Source: Chloroflexota bacterium (GTDB taxonomy: Bacteria > Chloroflexota > Anaerolineae > Caldilineales > Caldilineaceae). Taken from it: a stretch of DNA of 64,000 nt. Shown here piece by piece: positions 35,380 through 43,528 of the stretch; positions within the stretch are counted from its first letter, which is position 1, and each line of letters opens with the position of its first letter. Location: NCBI GenBank assembly GCA_018969295.1, contig JAGWYN010000008.1:62001-126000 (forward strand), in the 5' to 3' direction. The notes under the pieces are model-generated. The model was not told the DNA's origin and made no database searches. It saw nothing but the letters and a program-made list of their open reading frames with translations. Position numbers and translations under genes: made by a program.

Positions 35380-36373
35380 GGTGGCTGTCCTGTCGATTGG
35401 GGGAGGGCGTCTCGTGCGGCTGGCCCGGCGGCTCCCGATTGGCTTCGAAAGAGCGCAGCCGCACCAGTACCTCCTCGACCATCTTGCGGTTCGCGCCGAT
35501 CAGATCGGCCACGACGCCGATCAACAGCGTCTGCAAGCCTGCAATCAGCAGCACAGCGGAGAGAATCAAGGATTGGATGTGGCCTGCGCTGCCTTCGCTG
35601 AAGAAAGCCACCAGAAAACGGACTCCGATCGCCGTGCCCGCCAGCAGAGCGAGCAGGCCGATCGTGACGAACAGCCGCAGCGGGCGATAGAAGGTATAGG
35701 CCCGCACAATGGTCACCGTCGAATTGGTCAGATAGTGGGGCAGGTTGTTCATCAGCCGGGAGGGGCGGGTTGGCAGATTGGTGCGCACCGGCACAGAGCG
35801 GATTGCACGCCGCTGGGCCCCGGCCTGGATCAAGGTTTCCAGGGTGTAGGAGTAGGAGCTGAGCACCAGGGTGTGCAGCGCGGCCTCGCGCGTCAGCGCT
35901 CGAAAGCCGCTGGTGGCGTCGGGCACGGGGAGCCCTGCGGCCTGGGAGATGACCCAGCTGCCCAGCCGCTGCAGCAGCCGCTTGACCGGTGAAAAGTGTT
36001 GGATCTGGCCCACCCCCCGGTCGCCGATCACCAGTTCGGCCTGGCCAGCGACGATCGGGGCGACGAGCAGGGCGATGTCAGCGCCAGCGTACTGGTTGTC
36101 GGCGTCGGTGTTGACGACAATGTCGGCGCCCAGGCGCAGGCTGTGGTCGAGGCCGGTCATGAAGGCGCGGGCCAACCCAAGGTTGTGGGGGTGGCGCACG
36201 ACGTGGTGGATGCCCAACTCGTGGGCCACTCTGCTGGTGCCATCGGTGCTGCCGTCGTCGATCACGAGCAGTTCGAGGCTGTCGATGCCGGGCAGGTGGG
36301 TCGGCAGATCGGCCACGGTGGAACGCAAGGTCTGGGCTTCGTTATAGCAAGGAATCTGGATGATGCATTTCAA
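35372..36373 (-). CDS. GT2 polyprenyl-phosphate glycosyltransferase (TTG start)
   Basis: 333 residues from a TTG at 36373, preceded by GGAG; an ATG 19 codons further up would overlap the previous gene. The GT2 core is IIQIPCYNEAQTLRSTV, LLVIDDGSTDGT, VNTDADNQYAGADI (DxD) and GDRGVG. Two C-terminal hydrophobic segments (LRLFVTIGLLALLAGTAIGV; LILSAVLLIAGLQTLLIGVV) match the dolichol-phosphate mannosyltransferase/DPM1-like group that charges a lipid carrier. It is likely the first committed glycan-assembly gene of the operon. Confidence 0.9.
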   Translation of the reverse strand: MKCIIQIPCYNEAQTLRSTVADLPTHLPGIDSLELLVIDDGSTDGTSRVAHELGIHHVVRHPHNLGLARAFMTGLDHSLRLGADIVVNTDADNQYAGADIALLVAPIVAGQAELVIGDRGVGQIQHFSPVKRLLQRLGSWVISQAAGLPVPDATSGFRALTREAALHTLVLSSYSYTLETLIQAGAQRRAIRSVPVRTNLPTRPSRLMNNLPHYLTNSTVTIVRAYTFYRPLRLFVTIGLLALLAGTAIGVRFLVAFFSEGSAGHIQSLILSAVLLIAGLQTLLIGVVADLIGANRKMVEEVLVRLRSFEANREPPGQPHETPSPNRQDSHHA

Positions 36374-36392
36374 GCGAGCTTCGCTCCACGGG

Positions 36393-37400
36393 TTAGCGTC
36401 GGCTGTCGTCGCCCGGCTTTTTGCCGCCAAGCCAGCCCCCCAGAAACATCTGACGGAGTGTCCCCTGGCTTTCCGGGGGAGCTGTCTGCGGCAGCGCTGC
36501 GGTAGGTTCCCACGCGTGGCGCAGCGCCTGGCTCTCCCAGCGCAGGCGGGTCGCCTCGGCTGCTGTGAGCGCAGCCAGCAAAGGTGCTTCGCTTGCAGCG
36601 GAAGGGTCGGTGTCGAGCCAGCCGCGCCAGCGGGTCAGCGCGGCGATCAACTGCTCCAGCCTTTCTGCGACGTTGGCTTGATTGGCGCGTATCTCAGCGT
36701 AGAGGCCGGCGGCGCTGCGGTCAAACTGCGTGGTGCGCGCAAAGGCAATGCCGGCCAGCCGTTGGCTTTCTGTCCAGCCAGGCGCTGTGGCGGCCATCTG
36801 CAGCAGAGCCGCTCCCAACAGCTGCGGCAGGCTGTCGACCGCTGCGGCGATCCCGTCGTGCTCCTCCGGGTCGACAAAGAGGGGCTGGGTGCCAGCATTT
36901 TCGGCAAAATTGCTGGCCAGCTGCAGTGCGGCAGGGGGGGTCTGCGGATCCGCTGCCAGACAGAAAACTGCCTGGTGCAGCAGCGCTGCCTGCGGGCGCA
37001 GATCTGCCCCGACGCCGTTCAGCACAATTCTGCCTGCGACGGCGTTGGGGTGGCCTGCCAGGGTTGTGGCGAACAGATCAAGCACAGGGCGCAGCACGCC
37101 GGTGAGCACCAGCACCATGGTGGAAGGCGGCAGATCGTCCCGCAGCAGCGCCAGTGTCTCGGCGACACCGTCGAGCGGCATAGCCAGCACAATCATGGCG
37201 GCCCCTTCACAGGCTTTGAAGAGATTCCACTCGACCCGGTGAAGGGCGTTGGCTTTGCGCGCTGCCTGCGCGGCCGAAGGATCTTTGTCGTGCCCGACGA
37301 TCTCCAGAGCAACAGCATTTTTTATCAGCGCCAGCCCCAGGCTGGTGCCGGTCAGTCCAAGTCCGATCAGGGTAAGCCGTGGGTTGGCCATGGTCTGCAT
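36393..37400 (-). CDS. Prephenate dehydrogenase-like (TyrA family) protein, active site altered
   Basis: 335 residues. The N-terminal Rossmann motif LIGLGLTGTSLGLALIK and ADP-binding Asp (GHDKD) match TyrA. The C-terminal helical dimer domain contains DPEEHDGIAAAVDSLPQLLGAALLQ. The HPMAG segment with the catalytic His of TyrA reads instead GRIVLNG, and the usual SHLPH reads DSLPQ. The protein may therefore be a TyrA paralogue with a different substrate or with no catalytic role. Context: between an HD protein gene and the glycan operon, with no other aromatic amino-acid gene nearby. Confidence 0.75.
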   Translation of the reverse strand: MQTMANPRLTLIGLGLTGTSLGLALIKNAVALEIVGHDKDPSAAQAARKANALHRVEWNLFKACEGAAMIVLAMPLDGVAETLALLRDDLPPSTMVLVLTGVLRPVLDLFATTLAGHPNAVAGRIVLNGVGADLRPQAALLHQAVFCLAADPQTPPAALQLASNFAENAGTQPLFVDPEEHDGIAAAVDSLPQLLGAALLQMAATAPGWTESQRLAGIAFARTTQFDRSAAGLYAEIRANQANVAERLEQLIAALTRWRGWLDTDPSAASEAPLLAALTAAEATRLRWESQALRHAWEPTAALPQTAPPESQGTLRQMFLGGWLGGKKPGDDSRR

Positions 37401-37421
37401 CCTTTCCCCTCTGCCAGGGGG

Positions 37422-38009
37422 TCAATTTTGACTGTCTGCGCTTTGCAGCCGCTCCAGCAGCGGCAGCCACTCCGCCGGGCCAGCCGTCGATCTGGACTGG
37501 TGTTGTTCGATCAGCCAGCAGGTGAGCACACTGCAGCCAGCTGCCTGCGCCCAGCGTGCGCCGATGGCTGGGTGCTGGAGGTGGACATGCAGCGCATAGC
37601 GCACCCTGCCAGCGGGCCGTGCGTCCTCCAGACGGAGGAGCCAGCCTGGCGCCATTGCTTCCAGCAGGACAAGCGGGCCGCGCAGCCAGAAGCCCAGATA
37701 GGCGCCGGCGTCGGTGGCCGCCACCTTGCCTACATCGTGGAGCAGCGCCGCAGCGGCCAGATCCTGGGGGACAGCAGCCTGGCGGTGCAGCGTAGAGAGC
37801 ACCGCCAGGCTGTGAGCGCGTGCGTCGGCCGGCATTCGACGAAAGAGCGCCAGCTGCTCCGGGGACAGCACCGCCTCTGCCAGGCTTTCGTCTGCTTTGC
37901 CCAGCAGCGACCGTGCCCCATTCCAGAACTGGCGGACACGATAGAGCCACCCCCAGCGGAACATCCGCTGGGAGAACACCGCCGAGAAACCTGCACTGGG
38001 GTCAGCCAT
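37422..38009 (-). CDS. HD-domain phosphohydrolase-like protein
   Basis: 195 residues from the ATG at 38009. HD-superfamily features: HSLAVL (first His), LLHDVGK (His-Asp) and a later HVHLQHP and EQH. A possible membrane-proximal hydrophobic helix lies around AYLGFWLRGPLVLLEAMAPGWLL. HD proteins hydrolyse phosphates of nucleotides or similar; the substrate is unknown. It is spaced 19 bp from the M50 gene and 21 bp from the TyrA-like gene. Confidence 0.82.
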   Translation of the reverse strand: MADPSAGFSAVFSQRMFRWGWLYRVRQFWNGARSLLGKADESLAEAVLSPEQLALFRRMPADARAHSLAVLSTLHRQAAVPQDLAAAALLHDVGKVAATDAGAYLGFWLRGPLVLLEAMAPGWLLRLEDARPAGRVRYALHVHLQHPAIGARWAQAAGCSVLTCWLIEQHQSRSTAGPAEWLPLLERLQSADSQN

Positions 38010-38028
38010 CAAAAACCGATCCCAGCGG

Positions 38029-38745
38029 TCAGCTGCCGGCTACCAGGCGCAGCAGGTTCAGAACAACGAGGGTCGGGGTTCGGATCAGCTGCGGCATCAA
38101 AAAAATGACGACAAAGAGCAGCAGCATCCCGTACTGCCGCAAAAAAAGCTGCAGCCGCAGCTGCTTGCGTGGCAGCAGCGCAAACAGCACGTGCGACCCG
38201 TCCAAAGGGGGGATGGGCAGCAGATTGAAGACAAACAGCGAGACGTTGATTTGGGCGAAAGCATTCAAAAAGAAGACCAGCCACTGGGTGCTGCCTGCCC
38301 ACCGCGCGAGCCAGAGGCTGAGCAGCGCCAGCAGCAGATTGCTCACGGGGCCGGCGAGGGCCACCTGGATCACCCCCCGACGCAGGTCGACGGTGATGTT
38401 GCGGGGATTCCACTCGACCGGTCTGGCCCAGCCGAAGCCGGCCAGCAGGAGCATCAACGCGCCGATCGGATCGAGGTGGCGCAGCGGGTTCAGGGTGTAG
38501 CGCCCCTGGGCGCGCGGGGTTGAATCGCCCAAAGAGACTGCCATGAAGGCATGGGCAAACTCGTGCACAGGCAGCGCCAGCAGCAGACAGCTGGCTGCTG
38601 CCAGCAGCCAGAGAGGGTTGTTCCAGCGCCCGCCTCCGCCCAGCGAGACCAACATCCCCATGAGGATCAGCGCGCCAAGCACGCCGATAAAAATTTTCTG
38701 ACCCTGGGTCAGCGTCTTCCATCGATAACGCAGTGAATCGAACAA
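38029..38745 (-). CDS. Site-2 protease family membrane protein (M50)
   Basis: 238 residues from a TTG at 38745, with AAGGAG five bases upstream; a GTG two codons earlier is the alternative. Hydrophobic segments surround the zinc motif VHEFAHAFMAVSLGD (HExxH) and the second metal site NLLPIPPLDGSHVLFAL (Asp in the NPxPPLDG-like motif). Such short M50B rhomboid-like proteins are intramembrane proteases of unknown substrate. It heads the ten-gene minus-strand run. Four 12-bp repeats sit directly upstream of its ribosome site. Confidence 0.88.
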   Translation of the reverse strand: MFDSLRYRWKTLTQGQKIFIGVLGALILMGMLVSLGGGGRWNNPLWLLAAASCLLLALPVHEFAHAFMAVSLGDSTPRAQGRYTLNPLRHLDPIGALMLLLAGFGWARPVEWNPRNITVDLRRGVIQVALAGPVSNLLLALLSLWLARWAGSTQWLVFFLNAFAQINVSLFVFNLLPIPPLDGSHVLFALLPRKQLRLQLFLRQYGMLLLFVVIFLMPQLIRTPTLVVLNLLRLVAGS

Positions 38746-38756
38746 GCGCACTCCTT

Positions 38757-38804
38757 GACATTCTCGAGGACATTCTCGAGGACATTCTCGAGGACATTCT
38801 CGAG
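38757..38804. repeat. Four perfect copies of GACATTCTCGAG
   Basis: Four head-to-tail 12-bp units lie in the leader of the M50 gene, each containing the palindrome CTCGAG. The repeat ends 2 bases from the ribosome-binding site of the minus-strand gene. It is non-coding in either gene. It could be a protein-binding array or a length-variable leader. Confidence 0.92.
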
Positions 38805-38967
38805 CTCCGTGTTGCGGTCTTGTGGAGAGCAAAAATCTGCTGCCGACAAAAGACTGCAGGACAACAGTATACCACGCGTTGCTGCCAGAGTGCGAACCAT
38901 CGAATCTTTGGGTGAGAGACCCAAGCCGCCTTTCAGCGACTCTCCCATCTGCCGCGCATGCCTGTAC

Positions 38968-38996
38968 TAGACAAAACACGCCGCCAACACTATGAT
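38968..38996 (+). promoter_or_regulatory. Promoter giving a nearly leaderless GTG-start message
   Basis: TAGACA (38968-38973), a 17-bp spacer and TATGAT (38991-38996). Transcription should start near 39003, which is the GTG start of the next gene. Confidence 0.6.
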
Positions 38997-39002
38997 GGAG
39001 CT

Positions 39003-40118
39003 GTGAAGAGACTCCGAACCTGGCAGCGTCCGTTCTTTGGGCTGCTTGTCCTGCTGGCGCTGATTGCGCTCGGTGTGTGGCGCATGGGGGGGGAGCGCCC
39101 CGGCGTCTCCCTTGGCCCGCAGCAGCGTGTCGAGACGACGAACCCGAAAACTGGCATCCACACTCGGCTCACCGATGAGGTCGAAGTGTGGAAGATCAAG
39201 CGCACGCTGGAGATGGTGCGCGAAATGGGCGCGCCGTGGATCGTCGAGTATTTTCCGTGGGCCTATGTCGAAAGCGAGCCTGGGCGCTACGACTGGACGC
39301 ACGCTGACCACGTGATCGCTCATGCCCATCGCCAGGGTCTGACCGTGATTGCGCGACTGGGTTTTGTGCCGCAGTGGGCCCGCCCCAAAGACACGACGCC
39401 GCTCTATCTGGACGAAGAAAATTTCGATCAATTTGCCGATTTTGCAGTAAAATTTGTCGAGCGGTATCGAAGCCAGATCAAGCATGTCATCTTGTGGAAC
39501 GAGCCGAATCTGGCTTTGGAGTGGGGGTATGCGCCCCCCGATGCGGCCAAGTACACGGCGCTGCTGAAAGCGACCTACCCCAGAATCAAGGAGATCGCCC
39601 CCGAGATGCAGGTGCTGGCTGGGGCGTTGGCGCCGACGTTGGCCCCGCCTGGGGACGAGTTTGCGGTCAACGACCTGGTTTTTTTGCAGCAGATGTATGA
39701 TGCAGGGGCGGGGGCGTACTTTGATATCTTGGCGATCCACGCCTACGGCTGGCATTTTGACCCGGACAGCCCGGCCGACCCGGAGGTGGTCAATTTTCGA
39801 CGGACAGAACTGCTGCGTGCGCTGATGGTGGAGAATGGGGACAGCCAGAAAACGGCGATGATCACGGAAGGGGGCTGGAACGACCATCCTCGCTGGACGC
39901 GGGCGGTGCGTCCGGCCCAGCGGATTCTCTACACCCTGCGCGCCTACGACATTGCGCAGGCCGAGTGGCCCTGGCTGGAGGCGGTCTGTCTGTGGGCGCT
40001 GCGTTTTCCGTGGGACCAGAATTCGTATCAGGATTACTTTACATTTGTGCGCACCGACTTTGAACCCAAGCCGATCTACTGGGAAGTGCAGCGGCAGACG
40101 CGCGGGGAGCTTCCCTAG
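39003..40118 (+). CDS. Membrane-anchored glycoside hydrolase-like protein (clan GH-A fold)
   Basis: 371 residues from the GTG at 39003; an ATG at 38958 is in frame but lies upstream of the promoter. One N-terminal transmembrane segment (FFGLLVLLALIALGVW), with the rest outside. TIM-barrel glycosidase features: IVEYFPWAYVESEPGRYDWTHAD, the acid/base Glu in ILWNEPNLALEWGY and the likely nucleophile Glu in TAMITEGGWN. This matches GH5/GH39-like enzymes. The substrate is unknown. It overlaps the solute-binding gene by one base. Confidence 0.82.
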   Translation: MKRLRTWQRPFFGLLVLLALIALGVWRMGGERPGVSLGPQQRVETTNPKTGIHTRLTDEVEVWKIKRTLEMVREMGAPWIVEYFPWAYVESEPGRYDWTHADHVIAHAHRQGLTVIARLGFVPQWARPKDTTPLYLDEENFDQFADFAVKFVERYRSQIKHVILWNEPNLALEWGYAPPDAAKYTALLKATYPRIKEIAPEMQVLAGALAPTLAPPGDEFAVNDLVFLQQMYDAGAGAYFDILAIHAYGWHFDPDSPADPEVVNFRRTELLRALMVENGDSQKTAMITEGGWNDHPRWTRAVRPAQRILYTLRAYDIAQAEWPWLEAVCLWALRFPWDQNSYQDYFTFVRTDFEPKPIYWEVQRQTRGELP

Positions 40119-40945
40119 TGCGCCGTCGGTGGGTGCTGGGGCTGCTGCTGGGGGGGCTGCTGCTGGCCGCGCTGTGGGGGGGCGTGGTCGGTGAACAAAG
40201 CCACCTGCTTCTTCCTTTTTTGCGCCAGGACACCACCTGGCAGGCTATTCAGCAGCGTGGGCTCTGGCGGGTGGGGCTCGACCCCAGTTTCCCCCCTTTT
40301 GAGCTGTTGGATGCGACAGGCAAGGTCGTTGGCTACGATGTCGCGTTGGCAGAGGCACTGGCGGCCAGCTGGGGAGGACGGGTGGAAATTGTGGCGGTGG
40401 GCTTTGACAGCTTGCCGGACACCCTAAAAGCGGGTAAGATCGACAGCATCGTGAGTGCCTATCCGTTTGATGAACGACTGACCCAGGACTTTTTGTTTTC
40501 GACGCCCTATTTTGAGGCGGGGCTGCGCATTGCTGTCCAGGCAGGTTCCCCGATTGGCCGGCTGGCAGACCTGTCCGGACGGGCTGTCGGTGTAGAATGG
40601 GGGAGTCTGGGCGATATGGTCGCCCGGCGGCTGCAGCGAGAAGGCATGGAGATGCGGCTGCGTTCGTTTGAGACACCAGAGCAGGTGTTGGCAGCACTGC
40701 TGGACCAGCAGGCAGTAGACGCGGTTCTGGTCGACAATGTGTCGTTGAGGCAGGTGCAGGCCAGCGGCCTGCCGTTGGTCGCCGTCGGCGATGTGCTGGA
40801 AAGTATTCCCTACGTGATCGTTTTGCCGTTGCAGGCAACAGACCTCCAGCAGCAGGTGGAAGCGGCCTTGCAGCAGCTGAAGTCCAGCGGCACCTTGGCG
40901 GAGCTGGAGGAGCACTGGTTCTCTGGTCAGCCCGCAGTAAAATAA
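40118..40945 (+). CDS. Family 3 extracellular solute-binding protein
   Basis: 275 residues from a GTG that overlaps the previous stop (TAGTG). An uncleaved or cleaved N-terminal hydrophobic segment (LGLLLGGLLLAALWGGVV) precedes the SBP_bac_3 fold: LWRVGLDPSFPPFELLDATGKVVGYDVALAEALAA, SAYPFDERLTQDFLFSTPYFEAGLRI and GRAVGVEWGS. It binds a small solute such as an amino acid. No permease or ATPase gene is adjacent, so it may act as a sensor or work with a remote transporter. Confidence 0.87.
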   Translation: MRRRWVLGLLLGGLLLAALWGGVVGEQSHLLLPFLRQDTTWQAIQQRGLWRVGLDPSFPPFELLDATGKVVGYDVALAEALAASWGGRVEIVAVGFDSLPDTLKAGKIDSIVSAYPFDERLTQDFLFSTPYFEAGLRIAVQAGSPIGRLADLSGRAVGVEWGSLGDMVARRLQREGMEMRLRSFETPEQVLAALLDQQAVDAVLVDNVSLRQVQASGLPLVAVGDVLESIPYVIVLPLQATDLQQQVEAALQQLKSSGTLAELEEHWFSGQPAVK

Positions 40946-41013
40946 CGCTGCAGCCCGGCAGGCAATTGTTCTCAGGCTGTGGATTCATCATTAGTGTGCG
41001 AGAGGAGTCTTCT

Positions 41014-43479
41014 GTGTCTCCAGTTCAACCTTTGGCCCCGAATGTGCTGCGCCCATGCTGTGCAGCGGAGGCCTTTCCGTTTGAGAGCACCGCCGAGTTG
41101 GATGGGGTGAACGCCGCCATGATCGGGCAGGACCGGCCGATCAGCGCCATCCGATTTGGTGTCAAGATGCGCCGCCAAGGCTACAACATCTATGCGCTCG
41201 GCCCAGCCGGGCTTGGCAAACACACCCTGGTCCGCCGGATCGTCGAGGAGCGAGCGGCCCACGAACCCTCGCCCCCTGATTGGTGTTATGTAAATAATTT
41301 TGACCAGCCGTACCGACCGCGCATTCTGTCGCTGCCTGCCGGGCAGGGGCGTCAGTTCAAGCGGGAGGTGGAACGGCTGGTAGAAGAGATGCAAACTGCG
41401 CTTTCGACCGCTTTTGAGAGCGAAGAATATCAGACGCGACGCCGGACGATCGAGAGCGAATTTCAGGAACAGCAGCAGGCCAGCCTGTTGGCGCTGCAGG
41501 AGCAGGCTCGGCAGCGCCGGCTGACGCTGCTGCGCACCCCTTCTGGGCTGGCATTTGCGCCGCTCAAAGGGGAAGAGGTCTTGCCGCCCGATGAATTTGA
41601 AAAATTGCCCGAAGAAGAACAGCAACGCATCCAGGCGGACGTCGAGGTCATGCAGGATGCATTGCAAAAGGTGGTCTCTCGCGCCCCGCGCTGGGAGCGC
41701 GAACTGCGCAACCATCTGCGCACCCTCAACCAGGAGATCGCCGGGGTCGTGCTCAACGACCTGATCGCCGAGCTGATTGGCACCTATGCTGCGCTGCCTG
41801 ATATTCTGGACTACTTTGAAAAATTGCGCCAGGATGTACAGCACCATCTCGGCGATTTTATGGTGGCCGGCGAGAAGCAGCGCCAGGCTTCCGACGGTGA
41901 AAACCCTGCTGCGTTTGTCGAGCCGGCTTCACCGCTGCGCCGCTATCAGGTCAACTTGCTGGTCGACTCTGCCGAGGCGCAGGGGGCGCCGGTGGTCTAC
42001 GAGAGCAATCCGACCTACACCAATTTGAACGGGCGTGTCGAGCAGATGGCGCAGATGGGGGCGTTGGTCACCGATTTTACGCTGATCAAGCCGGGGGCCC
42101 TCCACCGCGCCAACGGCGGCTACCTGATCCTGGATGCGCTCAAGGTGCTTTCCAACGCCTACTCCTGGGAGGGGCTCAAACGGGCTCTGGAGTTCGGCGA
42201 GATTCGTATCGAATCGGTGCTGCAGATGCTCAGCCTGACCAGCACCGTCTCGCTCGAACCGGAGCCGATGCCGCTGGATGTCAAGGTGATTTTGCTGGGG
42301 GACCGCATGCTTTACTATCTGCTCTCCCAGTACGATCCAGATTTCAACGAGCTCTTCAAGGTGGCGGCGGACTTTGCCGACGAGGTGGAGCGCACGCCGG
42401 AAAACCATTTTGCCTATGCCCAGTTGCTTGCCTCGATTGCCCGCAAAGAGGACCTGCGCCCCCTGGACCGGTATGCGGTCGGCGCTGTGATCGACCATGC
42501 CGCCCGGCTGGTCAGCGACAGCGAGCGGTTGACCGCGCAGATTCAGGCGATCGTCGACCTGTTGCAAGAGGCCAACTACTGGGCCGCCGAAGCGGAGGCC
42601 GATCTGATCCGCGCCGAACACATTCGCCAGGCGCTCGAGGCCCAGGTCTTTCGTCTGAACCGTGTGTCGCGCCGCATGCAAGACGAAGTGCTGCGGCGTA
42701 CGATCCACATCGAGACCTCTGGGGAGCAGGTCGGGCAGATCAACGGGCTGGCTGTGCTTCAGCTGGGCAACCATGCGTTTGGCCAGCCCTCCCGCATCAC
42801 AGCGACCGTGCGCATGGGGCGCGGCGATGTCGTCAACATCGAACGCGAGGTCAACATGAGCGGCCCCCTGCACTCCAAAGGAGTGCTGATCCTGGCCAGC
42901 TTTCTCAACGCCCGCTATGCGGTCGACGAGCCGCTCGCCCTCTCCGCCAGCCTCGTCTTCGAGCAGTCCTATGGGGGGGTGGACGGCGACAGCGCCTCTT
43001 CGACCGAACTCTATGCCCTGCTCTCGGCGATCGGCCGGATCCCTATCAAACAGTCGTTTGCCGTGACCGGTTCGGTCGACCAGTCCGGGCGTGTCCAGGC
43101 GATCGGCGGGGTCAACGAAAAGATTGAAGGCTTTTTTGATCTGTGCCGGGAGCGCGGGCTGACCGGCGAGCAGGGGGTGTTGATCCCCGAGACCAATGTC
43201 AAAAATTTGATGCTGCGCAGCGATGTGGTGGAGGCGGTCTCGGCAGGCAAGTTCCAGATCTACCCGATAGCCCATATCGACGAGGGGATTGAGATGTTGA
43301 CAGGGCTGCCCGCCGGCACCCCCGACCGACGGGGGCGCTACCCGCGCGGCACGGTCAACTGGGCTGTCGCCCACCGGCTGGCGCAGATGGCCAAAAAGCG
43401 CCATGCCCTCGAACGCAAGGAGCGGTCACCCAAAGCCAAGGCAGCAGAGAATTCAGAAGACTCCCCCAAGCTGGAGTAG
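41014..43479 (+). CDS. Lon-like ATP-dependent protease (AAA_32 / Lon C-terminal type)
   Basis: 821 residues from the GTG at 41014, six bases after GAGGAG. The N-terminal P-loop region reads GPAGLGKHT (Lys69), where the usual Ser/Thr after GK is His, so nucleotide binding is atypical. A helical insertion of about 150 residues (residues 120-300, rich in Gln/Glu) follows, then the AAA region with RANGGYLILDAL. The C-terminal Lon protease domain has the catalytic dyad Ser660 (DGDSASS) and Lys703 (VNEKIEGFF), spaced 43 residues as in E. coli Lon. No N-terminal substrate-binding LAN domain is present. Protein quality control is likely. The UspA-like gene follows after 49 bp. Confidence 0.93.
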   Translation: MSPVQPLAPNVLRPCCAAEAFPFESTAELDGVNAAMIGQDRPISAIRFGVKMRRQGYNIYALGPAGLGKHTLVRRIVEERAAHEPSPPDWCYVNNFDQPYRPRILSLPAGQGRQFKREVERLVEEMQTALSTAFESEEYQTRRRTIESEFQEQQQASLLALQEQARQRRLTLLRTPSGLAFAPLKGEEVLPPDEFEKLPEEEQQRIQADVEVMQDALQKVVSRAPRWERELRNHLRTLNQEIAGVVLNDLIAELIGTYAALPDILDYFEKLRQDVQHHLGDFMVAGEKQRQASDGENPAAFVEPASPLRRYQVNLLVDSAEAQGAPVVYESNPTYTNLNGRVEQMAQMGALVTDFTLIKPGALHRANGGYLILDALKVLSNAYSWEGLKRALEFGEIRIESVLQMLSLTSTVSLEPEPMPLDVKVILLGDRMLYYLLSQYDPDFNELFKVAADFADEVERTPENHFAYAQLLASIARKEDLRPLDRYAVGAVIDHAARLVSDSERLTAQIQAIVDLLQEANYWAAEAEADLIRAEHIRQALEAQVFRLNRVSRRMQDEVLRRTIHIETSGEQVGQINGLAVLQLGNHAFGQPSRITATVRMGRGDVVNIEREVNMSGPLHSKGVLILASFLNARYAVDEPLALSASLVFEQSYGGVDGDSASSTELYALLSAIGRIPIKQSFAVTGSVDQSGRVQAIGGVNEKIEGFFDLCRERGLTGEQGVLIPETNVKNLMLRSDVVEAVSAGKFQIYPIAHIDEGIEMLTGLPAGTPDRRGRYPRGTVNWAVAHRLAQMAKKRHALERKERSPKAKAAENSEDSPKLE

Positions 43480-43528
43480 AGGGCAGACAGACCATGGCAA
43501 TTCGTTCGGAAAGTTCAGGAGTTTTGTA

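Noticed and set aside
38757..38804. Possible CRISPR array or attachment site
   Set aside because: The 12-bp units have no spacers and no integrase or cas gene is near.
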